Assembly: GCF_002929215.1 (NCBI RefSeq) | Contig: NZ_PJII01000016.1 | Coordinates: 41,882-105,881, forward strand | Reading direction: 5' to 3' | DNA length: 64,000 nucleotides | Source: Arthrobacter sp. ZGTC412 | GTDB lineage: Bacteria > Actinomycetota > Actinomycetes > Actinomycetales > Micrococcaceae | Shown here: positions 38,326 to 45,855 of the stretch, in pieces | Position numbering within the stretch: position 1 is the first letter of the stretch | Layout of the letters: every line of letters starts with the position of its first letter | The notes under the pieces: generated by a model | Databases searched by the model: none | The model's input: only the letters and a program-made list of their open reading frames with translations | Told to the model about the DNA's origin: nothing | Program-made: the position numbers and the translations under genes

Positions 38326-39744
38326 ATGGCACTCGTAGCAGGCATCGACAGCTCTACCCAGTCCTGCAAAGTGGTGGTCCGCGATGCGGACACCGGAGCA
38401 CTGGTGCGCTCCGGGCGGGCAAACCACCCGGAGGGCAGCGAAATCCATCCGGACCACTGGTGGACTGCCCTTCAGGAAGCAATACAACAGGCCGGCGGCC
38501 TGAATGATGTGGCAGCAATATCTGTCGGGGGCCAGCAACACGGCATGGTCTGCCTGGACGCCGACGGCCGGGTCATCAGGCCGGCACTCCTGTGGAATGA
38601 CACCCGCAGTTCCGGTGCCGCCCTGGAGCTCATCAGGACCGCGGGCGACGGCGACACTGCTGCCGGTGCCCGCTACTGGGCCGGTGCCACAGGCACCGTC
38701 CCGGTAGCATCGCTGACCCTCACGAAGCTGCACTGGCTGGCAGCCAATGAGCCGGAGAACGCGGCGGCGGTGGCGGCCGTCTGCCTGCCGCACGACTGGC
38801 TGACGTGGCGGCTCCTGGGCTACGGCGAGAATAGCGGCCCCGGAAACCTCGAGGCCCTGACCACAGACCGTTCGGACGCGTCCGGAACGGGCTACTACTC
38901 GGCGGCGGCCGGTACGTACCTGCCGGACGTCCTGGTGTCATCGCTCGGGCACGTCCCGCTGTTGCCCGATGTACTGGGTCCGCTGGATGCCGCCGGGAAG
39001 ACTCCTGCCGGTGCCCTGGTGGCCGCAGGCGCCGGGGACAACGCGGCAGCGGCGCTGGGCGTGGGGGCCGGCATCGGTGATGTGGTGATGTCGCTGGGCA
39101 CCTCCGGAACGGTCTTCGCTGTGTCCGGCACTCCGGCCGCCGATCCGTCCGGGCTGGTGGCAGGGTTCGCCGACGCCGCCGGGAATTACCTCCCGCTGGT
39201 CTGCACACTGAACGCAACCCGGGTTTTTGACGCCACCGCGGCACTTCTGGACGTCAGCCTGGCGGAGTTCAGCGAGCTGGCGCTGTCAGCCGAAAGCGGC
39301 GCCGGCGGCTTGACCCTGGTGCCGTACTTTGATGGCGAGCGCACCCCAAACCTGCCCGACGCCACGGGTTCCCTGCACGGCATCACCCGCGGGAACTACA
39401 CGCCGGCGAACCTGGCGCGGGCCGCCGTCGAGGGCGTGGTCTGTTCCCTGGCGGATGGACTCGCAGCCCTTCAGGAACAGGGAGTCGACGCCAGACGGAT
39501 CATCCTGGTGGGCGGCGGAGCCCAGTCCAGGGCTGTGCAGGAGGCAGCGGCCCAGCTGTTGGGAAAGGAGGTCACCGTGCCGCGTCCCGGCGAGTACGTG
39601 GCCGACGGTGCCGCCCGGCAGGCCGCCGCTGCCCTCACCGGAACATTTCCGCAGTGGGCGCTGGACGCCGTCGACCTTGCAGCGGGGCAAGACGACGCCG
39701 GAGTGCTCTCCCGCTACCGCCGGTGCGCTGCGCTGTACGCCTAG
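38326..39744 (+). CDS. xylB: Xylulokinase
   Basis: FGGY-family kinase that phosphorylates D-xylulose to xylulose 5-phosphate, feeding the pentose phosphate pathway. The 472 residues start at ATG 38326, 3 nt after xylA. The N-terminal actin-like fold has IDSSTQSCK, then [19 protein letters not shown] and [10 protein letters not shown]; the C-terminal fold has [35 protein letters not shown] and LVGGGAQS. It is followed by a perfect terminator hairpin. Confidence 0.97.
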   Translation: MALVAGIDSSTQSCKVVVRDADTGALVRSGRANHPEGSEIHPDHWWTALQEAIQQAGGLNDVAAISVGGQQHGMVCLDADGRVIRPALLWNDTRSSGAALELIRTAGDGDTAAGARYWAGATGTVPVASLTLTKLHWLAANEPENAAAVAAVCLPHDWLTWRLLGYGENSGPGNLEALTTDRSDASGTGYYSAAAGTYLPDVLVSSLGHVPLLPDVLGPLDAAGKTPAGALVAAGAGDNAAAALGVGAGIGDVVMSLGTSGTVFAVSGTPAADPSGLVAGFADAAGNYLPLVCTLNATRVFDATAALLDVSLAEFSELALSAESGAGGLTLVPYFDGERTPNLPDATGSLHGITRGNYTPANLARAAVEGVVCSLADGLAALQEQGVDARRIILVGGGAQSRAVQEAAAQLLGKEVTVPRPGEYVADGAARQAAAALTGTFPQWALDAVDLAAGQDDAGVLSRYRRCAALYA

Positions 39745-39755
39745 GCATCCTTTAG

Positions 39756-39797
39756 ACAGAAGGACCCGGACCGCCATTGCGGTCCGGGTCCTTCTGT
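39756..39797. terminator. Bidirectional terminator after xylB
   Basis: A perfect 19-bp stem (39756-39774 with 39779-39797) has a 4-nt loop. It lies 11 nt after xylB and also faces the convergent gene ending at 39865. Confidence 0.93.
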
Positions 39798-39864
39798 ATG
39801 TGGTGCGCGGGCTCCCGGCAGCCATGTTGGGAAAGCGTGGCGGGAGCCCGCGGCCTGGATCAGG

Positions 39865-40704
39865 TCAGGCGTACGGGAGGACGAGCTCCGCGTAGCGCTC
39901 CTTCACTGTGGCAAGGACGGTGTTGCCGTCCGTATCCCAGATGTCCTGATTGAAGATTTCAACCTCAATGTCCCCGGTGTACCCGGCGTCGCGCACCCAG
40001 GTGCCGATGGTGGCGAAGTCCACCACGCCGTCGCCCATGTATCCGCGGGACAGCAGCGGATCAGCAGCGATGGGCATGTTGAAGTCGCACACCTGGTAAG
40101 AGGCGATGCGGTTTTCGCGGCCGGCACGTTCGATCTGCGCCTTGAGCTCGGGGTCCCACCAGACATGGAAGGTATCGACGGCGACACCCACCGTGGATGC
40201 GTCGAACGGCGCTGCGAGGTCGAGGGCCTGCCCCAGGGTCGAAATCAGGGCACGGTCGGCGGCGTACATCGGGTGCAGCGGCTCAAGGACCAGGCGGACA
40301 CCGTTTTCCTCGGCGAAGGGGACCAAGTCGGCGAGGCGGTCCGCGACGCGCCGGCGTGCGGCCACTACGTCCTTCTCCCCCGGCGCCAACCCGCCAACAA
40401 CGAGGAACAGTTCCCTGGTACCAAGGGCCACCGCCTCCAGGATGGCCGCGCGGTTGTCAGCCAGTGCGGCGGCCTGCCCTTCGGCGTCGGCAGCGGTGAG
40501 GAACCCACCACGGCACAGGGAGGAGACCCGCAGGCCCGCATCCTTGATCAGGCGGGCAGCCTTGTCCAGGCCGGCTTCCTCCACCCGGTCACGCCACGGC
40601 CCCATGGACGGGATCCCCGCGTTGACGCAGCCCTCGACAACCTGGGCCAGGGTCCACTTCTTGGTGGTGGCGCTGTTGATCGCGAGGCGGGAAAAGTCGC
40701 TCAT
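39865..40704 (-). CDS. Sugar phosphate isomerase/epimerase-like TIM barrel enzyme
   Basis: Xylose isomerase-like TIM barrel (AP endonuclease 2 superfamily) of 279 residues. ATG 40704 overlaps the DUF993 stop by 4 nt (ATGA), so the two are coupled; longer upstream frames are rejected. Likely metal ligands are E141 (LEPLHP), D177/H180 (VDTFHVWWDP), D207 (CDFN) and E249 (VEIFNQDIW). Members isomerise or epimerise sugars, or act in keto-sugar beta-elimination or hydration. It is the last gene of a three-gene unit with a DUF993 protein and a Gfo/Idh dehydrogenase, under a divergent LacI regulator. The substrate is unknown. Confidence 0.88.
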   Translation of the reverse strand: MSDFSRLAINSATTKKWTLAQVVEGCVNAGIPSMGPWRDRVEEAGLDKAARLIKDAGLRVSSLCRGGFLTAADAEGQAAALADNRAAILEAVALGTRELFLVVGGLAPGEKDVVAARRRVADRLADLVPFAEENGVRLVLEPLHPMYAADRALISTLGQALDLAAPFDASTVGVAVDTFHVWWDPELKAQIERAGRENRIASYQVCDFNMPIAADPLLSRGYMGDGVVDFATIGTWVRDAGYTGDIEVEIFNQDIWDTDGNTVLATVKERYAELVLPYA

Positions 40705-41915
40705 ACCCCTACCCCGTTGATGCGCAGGTAGTCGGACATCCGGAAGGCGGCGAGTGCCGGGTCCCGGAGCAGTCCGGCCTGATCTGCCAGTTCGAACGTC
40801 TTGGCCAGGTGGCACACCGAGCGGCCGGAGTGCAGGCCGCCCACCATCTGGAAGCCCTGCTGCTTGCCGTTGAGCCAGGACATAAACGCGATCCCGGTCT
40901 TGTAGTAAAACGTGGGGGCACTGAATATGTGCTTGCCCAGTTCCCGGGTGGAGTCCAGGATTTCCCGTGCCCTGGCTGCGTTGCCGGCGTCGTAGTTCTG
41001 CAGGGCCACCGAAGCTGCCGGGTAGATGGCGGCGAAAATGCCCAGCAGGGCGTCAGAGTGGTGACTGCTGTCACCGTCGATCAGTTCCGGGTAGTTGAAG
41101 TCGTCGCCGGTGTAGAGGCGGACGCCTTCGGGCAGGGCAGCACGGAGGGCAACTTCATGGCTGGCATCGAGCAGGGAGACCTTGACGCCGTCCACCTTGG
41201 CCGCATTGTCCTTGATGAGCCCCAGGAAGGTATCGGTGGCCGTCGCGACGTCATCCGAACCCCAGTAACCGGCGAGGGCAGGATCGAACATGGTGCCGAG
41301 CCAGTGCAGGATTACCGGCTGGTCCACTTCCTGCAGCAGGGTGGAGTACACCTTCAGGTAGTCCTCGGGGCCGCTGGCCACCTTGGCCAGGGCACGCGAG
41401 GCCATGATGATGACCTTGGGTCCGGCCTCGGTGATCACGGCAATCTGCTCGCGGTACGCCTCGAGGACGGCCTTGAGGCCGGCTTCGCCGACGGGAAGTG
41501 AGTCGATGTCCAGCTGGTCAGTGCCCGCTCCGCAGGACACGAGGTCCCGGACGGTCTTGCCCGCAGTGGCTGCGTTGCCGGCCGAAACCACGGAGGCGGC
41601 TTCGACGCCGGTGCGCTTGATGAGCTGCTGCGTGGCGGCCCAGTCCAGGCCCATCCCGCGCTGGGCGGTATCCATGGCATCGGCAACACCGAGGCCATAG
41701 GACCACAGCTCGTGGCGGTAGGCCATGGTGGCTTCCCAGTCGAGCCGGGCAGGCGCACCGGGGGTGTTGTCTGCCAGGACCTCGGGGATGACGTGGGCTG
41801 CCGCGTAGGCGCGGCGGGCTGTCAGCGGGGCGGTGGGGCGGGCCCAGGACATAGCACCCTGGAGCCGGTATTCCCTGGTGCCACCGTCATGGGAGGGAAG
41901 GATAAGAGAGGTCAT
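40701..41915 (-). CDS. DUF993 protein, DHDPS-like class I aldolase fold
   Basis: This 404-residue protein starts at ATG 41915, which shares 1 nt with the dehydrogenase stop (TAATG). The family is known only as DUF993 and is often named dihydrodipicolinate synthase-like. At motif level, VDGVKVSLLDASHEVALRA followed by LYTGDDFNYPELI resembles the DHDPS Schiff-base and GDD regions, making K245 the candidate catalytic lysine. The DHDPS tyrosine region (PVILYN) reads PVILHWLG here, with H204. This suggests aldol cleavage or dehydration of a keto acid or keto sugar; that is inference. No signal peptide is seen. Confidence 0.85.
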   Translation of the reverse strand: MTSLILPSHDGGTREYRLQGAMSWARPTAPLTARRAYAAAHVIPEVLADNTPGAPARLDWEATMAYRHELWSYGLGVADAMDTAQRGMGLDWAATQQLIKRTGVEAASVVSAGNAATAGKTVRDLVSCGAGTDQLDIDSLPVGEAGLKAVLEAYREQIAVITEAGPKVIIMASRALAKVASGPEDYLKVYSTLLQEVDQPVILHWLGTMFDPALAGYWGSDDVATATDTFLGLIKDNAAKVDGVKVSLLDASHEVALRAALPEGVRLYTGDDFNYPELIDGDSSHHSDALLGIFAAIYPAASVALQNYDAGNAARAREILDSTRELGKHIFSAPTFYYKTGIAFMSWLNGKQQGFQMVGGLHSGRSVCHLAKTFELADQAGLLRDPALAAFRMSDYLRINGVGV

Positions 41916-43084
41916 TAGAGCGTGATCTCCGGGATGTCGATGGTGCGGCGTTCGTCGTTGGACTGCAGGCCCAGCTCGGCGAGCTGGACGCCGCGGGCGG
42001 CGGACAGCAGGCCAAAGCGGTGCTCGCGGCCGGCAACAACGTCGCGGAGGAATTCTTCCCACTGCAGCTTGAAGCCGTTGTCCAGCTCAGCGTTGGCGGG
42101 GACTTCCTGCCACTGGTCACGGAAGGATTCGGTGACGGGCAGGTCAGGGTTCCAGACCGGCTTGGGGGTGTGTGCGCGCTGCTGGGCAACGCACTTGTTC
42201 AGCCCGGCAACGGCGGAGCCGTGCGTGCCGTCGATCTGGAACTCCACCAGCTCGTCGCGGTAGACGCGGACGGCCCAGGAGGAGTTGATCTGGCCGATGA
42301 CCTGCTCCCCGGCCGGGGTCTCGAGTTCGAAGATGCCGTAGGAGGCGTCGTCGGCGGTGGCCTTGTATTCCTTGCCTGCCTCGTCCCAGCGGGCAGGGAT
42401 GTGGGTGGCGGTCTTGGCGTTGACGCTCTTGACCTTGCCGATGATGCCCTCAAGGACGTAGTTCCAGTGGCAGAACATGTCCGTGGTCATTCCACCGCCG
42501 TCTTCCTTGCGGTAGTTCCAGGACGGGCGCTGGGCAGCCTGGACATCGCCCTCGAAGACCCAGTAGCCGAATTCGCCGCGGATGGAGAGGATGCGGCCGA
42601 AGAAGCCTTCGTCCACCAGGCGGCGGAGCTTGACCAGGCCGGGCAAGTACAGCTTGTCGTGGACGACGCCTGCGGTCACGCCGGCTTCCTTGCCGATGCG
42701 GGCCAGCTCGATGGCTTCCTCGAGGGTCTCAGCCGTGGGCTTCTCCGTGAAGATGTGCTTGCCGGCGAGCATGGCCTTCTTGAGGGTGGCTGCGCGAAGG
42801 CTGGTCATGGAGGCGTCAAAAATGATGTCGACGGTGGGATCGTTGATCACGGCGTCAAGGTCGGTGCTCCATTCAGCGACCTTGTGCTTTTCGGCGAGTT
42901 CCCGGATCTTGGCTTCGTTGCGGCCTACCAGGATGGGCTCAACCTGGATGCGGGTGCCGTCCTCCAGGGTGAAGCCGCCGGCGTCCCGGATGGGAAGGAT
43001 GGAGCGCAGCAAGTGCTGGCGGTAACCCATCCGGCCGGTGATGCCGTTCATGGCGATACGGATCGTTTTTGTTTCGAAGCCCAT
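41915..43084 (-). CDS. Gfo/Idh/MocA-family oxidoreductase
   Basis: NAD(P)-dependent sugar or polyol dehydrogenase of 389 residues; ATG 43084 follows GGAGG with about 5 nt spacing. The Rossmann domain has MNGITGRMGYRQ (about 12-23), and the family motif EKP is at 114-116 (FTEKPTAET). The C-terminal domain has the segment DMFCHWNYVLEG, which probably supplies the catalytic histidine. It is the first gene of the three-gene unit with the DUF993 and TIM-barrel genes, and two LacI-type palindromes lie just upstream. Confidence 0.92.
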   Translation of the reverse strand: MGFETKTIRIAMNGITGRMGYRQHLLRSILPIRDAGGFTLEDGTRIQVEPILVGRNEAKIRELAEKHKVAEWSTDLDAVINDPTVDIIFDASMTSLRAATLKKAMLAGKHIFTEKPTAETLEEAIELARIGKEAGVTAGVVHDKLYLPGLVKLRRLVDEGFFGRILSIRGEFGYWVFEGDVQAAQRPSWNYRKEDGGGMTTDMFCHWNYVLEGIIGKVKSVNAKTATHIPARWDEAGKEYKATADDASYGIFELETPAGEQVIGQINSSWAVRVYRDELVEFQIDGTHGSAVAGLNKCVAQQRAHTPKPVWNPDLPVTESFRDQWQEVPANAELDNGFKLQWEEFLRDVVAGREHRFGLLSAARGVQLAELGLQSNDERRTIDIPEITL

Positions 43085-43126
43085 GTGTCCTCCACGGTGA
43101 GTGAGCAGTTTTACTCAAGCTGAATC

Positions 43127-43142
43127 GGGAAAGCGCATTCCC
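43127..43142. promoter_or_regulatory. LacI-type operator O1 upstream of the Gfo/Idh operon
   Basis: GGGAAAGCGCATTCCC is a palindrome with one central A-A mismatch that fits the LacI/GalR consensus around a GCGC-type centre. It begins 43 bp upstream of the Gfo/Idh start, in the divergent region with lacI. Confidence 0.75.
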
Positions 43143-43175
43143 ACTACGTCAATGATGCACCGGCCACACCGAGTT

Positions 43176-43189
43176 GGCAAGCGCTTTCC
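43176..43189. promoter_or_regulatory. LacI-type operator O2 upstream of lacI
   Basis: GGCAAGCGCTTTCC closely matches the LacI-family operator core (GGAAAGCGCTTTCC with one change). Its centre is 48 bp from O1 and it lies 68 bp before the lacI start, so the regulator may control both directions, possibly by looping. Confidence 0.78.
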
Positions 43190-43256
43190 GAAAGCAACCC
43201 ATAACTGCCATACTGTGCTTACGCTTAATGACCTACAAAGCCAACCAGGAGACGCT

Positions 43257-44411
43257 GTGGCTGCAAGTACCCTTACTGAGGTGGCGCGGCTGGCCGGCGT
43301 ATCACCGGCTACAGCCTCGCGCGTCTTGAATGGCAGCGCCCGCAAGCCCGGCCAAGACATAGCGGACAGGGTCCGCCAGGCCGCCGACTCGCTGGGATAC
43401 ATTCCGAACGCCCAGGCCCAGGGCCTTGCAAAGTCCAGCTCAGGCCTGATCGGCCTGATCGTCCACGACATCGCGGACCCCTACTTCGCTGCCATCGCCA
43501 GGGGCGTACAGGAAGCTGCACGCGAGCAGCGCAAAATGGTCCTGCTGGCCACCACCGGCGGAGCTCCGGCAGAGGAAAAGGAAGCAGTTGCTGCATTCGC
43601 CGCCCGACGGGCCGATTCAATCGTGATTGCCGGCTCCCGCTCTGCCCAGCCGGAAAACCAGGAAGGCAACGCTGAACTGGCCGCCGAGCTGGACAGGTAC
43701 TGCCGCAACGGCGGCAGAGTGGCGGTAGTGGGCCACCCCGTGGTGGGTGCGGAGGCGCCGGAGGGCTACTACGTGGTGGCCGTGCCGAACCAGGAACTCG
43801 CCGCAGCGCTGGCGGGCAAACTCGCATCGGGCTGGAACGGTGACTTTGTGATCATCGGCGGTCCCAAGGGACTTTTCACTTCCGACGACAGGGTCCGCGG
43901 CTTCCAGGAGGGCCTCGCGGCCGCCGGGCGTGAACCTGCAGACATCGTACGCACCACCTTCAACCGCGCCGGCGGCTACGAGGCCGGCCTCAAGCTCGCC
44001 GGCCTGATTAAGGCCCGCCAGGCGGAGGCCGCGGAAGGGCCTGCCGGCAGGAAGCTGTGCATCTTTGCCGTCAACGACGTGATGGCCATTGGTGCGACCG
44101 CGGCACTGCGTTCAGAGGGGCTCCGCATTCCGCGCGATGCCATCATCGCCGGGTTTGACGACATCGAAACGCTCCGTGACTTCCGCCCGGCGCTCTCCAC
44201 GGTCCGCCTCCCGCTCGAAGAGATCGGGCGCCTCGCCACCCGCGCAACGGCGCCGGGAACTGCTTCCGCCGGGGAAGGACCGGACGGCGCCGAATCCAAC
44301 GCTTCAGGAATCCGCGGCGCAGATGCGGAAGAGGCAGCGGCCGACGGCGTGGGGCCGCATCCGATCACCGGCGAAGTTACGCTTCGGCGCAGCACCGAGA
44401 CGGCTGCCTGA
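43257..44411 (+). CDS. LacI-family transcriptional regulator
   Basis: Local repressor with the N-terminal LacI helix-turn-helix (LTEVARLAGVSPATASRVLNGSA, about 6-28) and hinge helix (AQAQGLAKSSS), followed by a periplasmic-binding-protein-like effector domain (IGLIVHDIADPYFAAIARG ... FDDIETLRDFRPALSTVRLP). GTG 43257 follows AGGAG closely; the upstream open frame would add 52 unlikely residues. The product has 384 residues, including a Glu/Ala-rich C-terminal insertion (about 345-368). It diverges from the Gfo/Idh-DUF993-TIM unit and is the likely regulator. Confidence 0.94.
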   Translation: MAASTLTEVARLAGVSPATASRVLNGSARKPGQDIADRVRQAADSLGYIPNAQAQGLAKSSSGLIGLIVHDIADPYFAAIARGVQEAAREQRKMVLLATTGGAPAEEKEAVAAFAARRADSIVIAGSRSAQPENQEGNAELAAELDRYCRNGGRVAVVGHPVVGAEAPEGYYVVAVPNQELAAALAGKLASGWNGDFVIIGGPKGLFTSDDRVRGFQEGLAAAGREPADIVRTTFNRAGGYEAGLKLAGLIKARQAEAAEGPAGRKLCIFAVNDVMAIGATAALRSEGLRIPRDAIIAGFDDIETLRDFRPALSTVRLPLEEIGRLATRATAPGTASAGEGPDGAESNASGIRGADAEEAAADGVGPHPITGEVTLRRSTETAA

Positions 44412-44413
44412 CC

Positions 44414-45163
44414 GTGGCGCCCCGGCTGACAGCCGTCCCGTCCCGTACCGGCTCGCCCGGAGACCGGCCCGCGGTCCTGGTCCTCCCCGGGGGCGGATAC
44501 GCCCGGCAGGCTGACCACGAGGCGGAGCCTGTTGCCGAATGGCTCGCCGGGTTGGGGATTCACGCTTTTGTCCTGCGGTACCGGGTTGCGCCGGACCGGC
44601 ACCCGGCGCCCCTCGAGGATGCGAAACAGGCCATGCTCCACATCCGCAGCAGTGCGCACGGCCTCGCAGTTGACCACGGACGCGTGGGGGTACTGGGCTT
44701 CTCCGCAGGCGGTCACCTTGCAGCGACGCTCTCCACCGCGGTGGCCACCGGCAGCGTTGACCTCGATGTCCCCCAGGCGGTCCCTGACCTCACCGTGCTG
44801 TGCTATCCGGTGGTGTCCTACACCCGGGAGGTGCACCAGGGCTCGGTGGACAACCTCCTGGGCGACGCGCCGCCGTCGGACATCCTGGCGGAACTGTCAG
44901 CGGAACAGCAGGTTACCGCCGAAACGCCCCCGGCGTTCCTTTGGCACACGGCCGACGACGCCGCCGTACCGGTGAGCCATAGCCTGGGCTACGCGGGCGC
45001 GCTGCTCAGCGCAGGCGTTCCCGCTGAGCTGCACGTCTTCCCCAACGGACGCCACGGTTTGGGCCTTGCCGACGGCGAGCCCGGGCCCGATCAGTGGAGC
45101 TCGCTGTGTGCGGCCTGGCTGGATCGTGCGGGCTGGACACACCCCGCACCGGGACCGTCCTGA
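44414..45163 (+). CDS. Alpha/beta hydrolase (esterase, acetyl-xylan esterase-like)
   Basis: Carboxylic ester hydrolase of 249 residues starting at GTG 44414, 2 nt after the lacI stop, so it is co-transcribed with the regulator. The oxyanion segment LVLPGGGYARQA replaces the usual HGGG, the nucleophile elbow is GFSAGGHLA, the acid is in WHTADDAAVP, and the catalytic histidine is in NGRHGLGLA. This layout is typical of BD-FAE/AXE-type esterases that deacetylate sugars. There is no signal peptide, so a cytoplasmic role on imported acetylated sugars is plausible; that is inference. Confidence 0.88.
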   Translation: MAPRLTAVPSRTGSPGDRPAVLVLPGGGYARQADHEAEPVAEWLAGLGIHAFVLRYRVAPDRHPAPLEDAKQAMLHIRSSAHGLAVDHGRVGVLGFSAGGHLAATLSTAVATGSVDLDVPQAVPDLTVLCYPVVSYTREVHQGSVDNLLGDAPPSDILAELSAEQQVTAETPPAFLWHTADDAAVPVSHSLGYAGALLSAGVPAELHVFPNGRHGLGLADGEPGPDQWSSLCAAWLDRAGWTHPAPGPS

Positions 45164-45171
45164 CCCTGAGC

Positions 45172-45855
45172 ATGGTGAACCGGAAAGCGATCCATGCCAT
45201 CCGCACCGGGCTGCGTGAGCTGGCGGACCCGGTGCGTGCTGCCGGTGCCCAGGCGTACATGAAATCCGCCATACCGTCCCTGGGCGTCCGGGTACCGGAG
45301 GTGCGACGGCTGGCGGCGGCGGTGGTTACCAGGTATCCGTTTGACTCCCCGGACCAGCTGCGGGCCAGCGTGCTTGAACTGTGGCGCACTGCGGAGTTCC
45401 GCGAGGAGCGGTATGCGGCAATCGACCTGACCGGCGGCAGGCTGGTGGCGGCGGATCTCACCATGCTCCCGGTCTATGAGGAAATGATTCGCCAGGGTGC
45501 CTGGTGGGACTTTGCTGACGGGGTTGCCGGCCGCATCTGCGCACTCCTTCAGGCACACCGTGCAGAAATGTCAGCGGTCATTCTGCGGTGGAGCACCGAC
45601 CCGGACTTTTGGGTCAGGCGGGCTTCAATCACCGCGCAGATCAAGGCCAAGGCGGACACCGACACAGAGCTCCTGCGCCGCGTGATCGAGGCGAACCTTG
45701 CAGACCCCGAGTTTTTCATCAGGAAAGCGGTCGGCTGGGCCCTGCGGGAGTACGCGAAGACAGCGCCGGAATGGGTGGCGGCTTTTGTTGCCGCGCACGA
45801 GGACAGAATCAGCCCGCTGTCACGCCGGGAGGCGCTGAAAAACCTGGCTAAATGA
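45172..45855 (+). CDS. DNA alkylation repair protein (AlkD-like HEAT repeat)
   Basis: All-helical HEAT-like repeat protein of 227 residues, related to the AlkC/AlkD glycosylases that remove alkylated bases. I use ATG 45172 (MVNRKAIHAIRTG); a longer frame overlaps the preceding esterase. Family segments include GVRVPEVRRLA, FREERYAAIDL, WWDFADGVAGR, WSTDPDFWVRRASI and DPEFFIRKAVGWALREYAK, the last giving the conserved DNA-binding RKA-W surface. Its 3' end overlaps the convergent mannosyltransferase gene by 8 nt. Confidence 0.92.
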   Translation: MVNRKAIHAIRTGLRELADPVRAAGAQAYMKSAIPSLGVRVPEVRRLAAAVVTRYPFDSPDQLRASVLELWRTAEFREERYAAIDLTGGRLVAADLTMLPVYEEMIRQGAWWDFADGVAGRICALLQAHRAEMSAVILRWSTDPDFWVRRASITAQIKAKADTDTELLRRVIEANLADPEFFIRKAVGWALREYAKTAPEWVAAFVAAHEDRISPLSRREALKNLAK

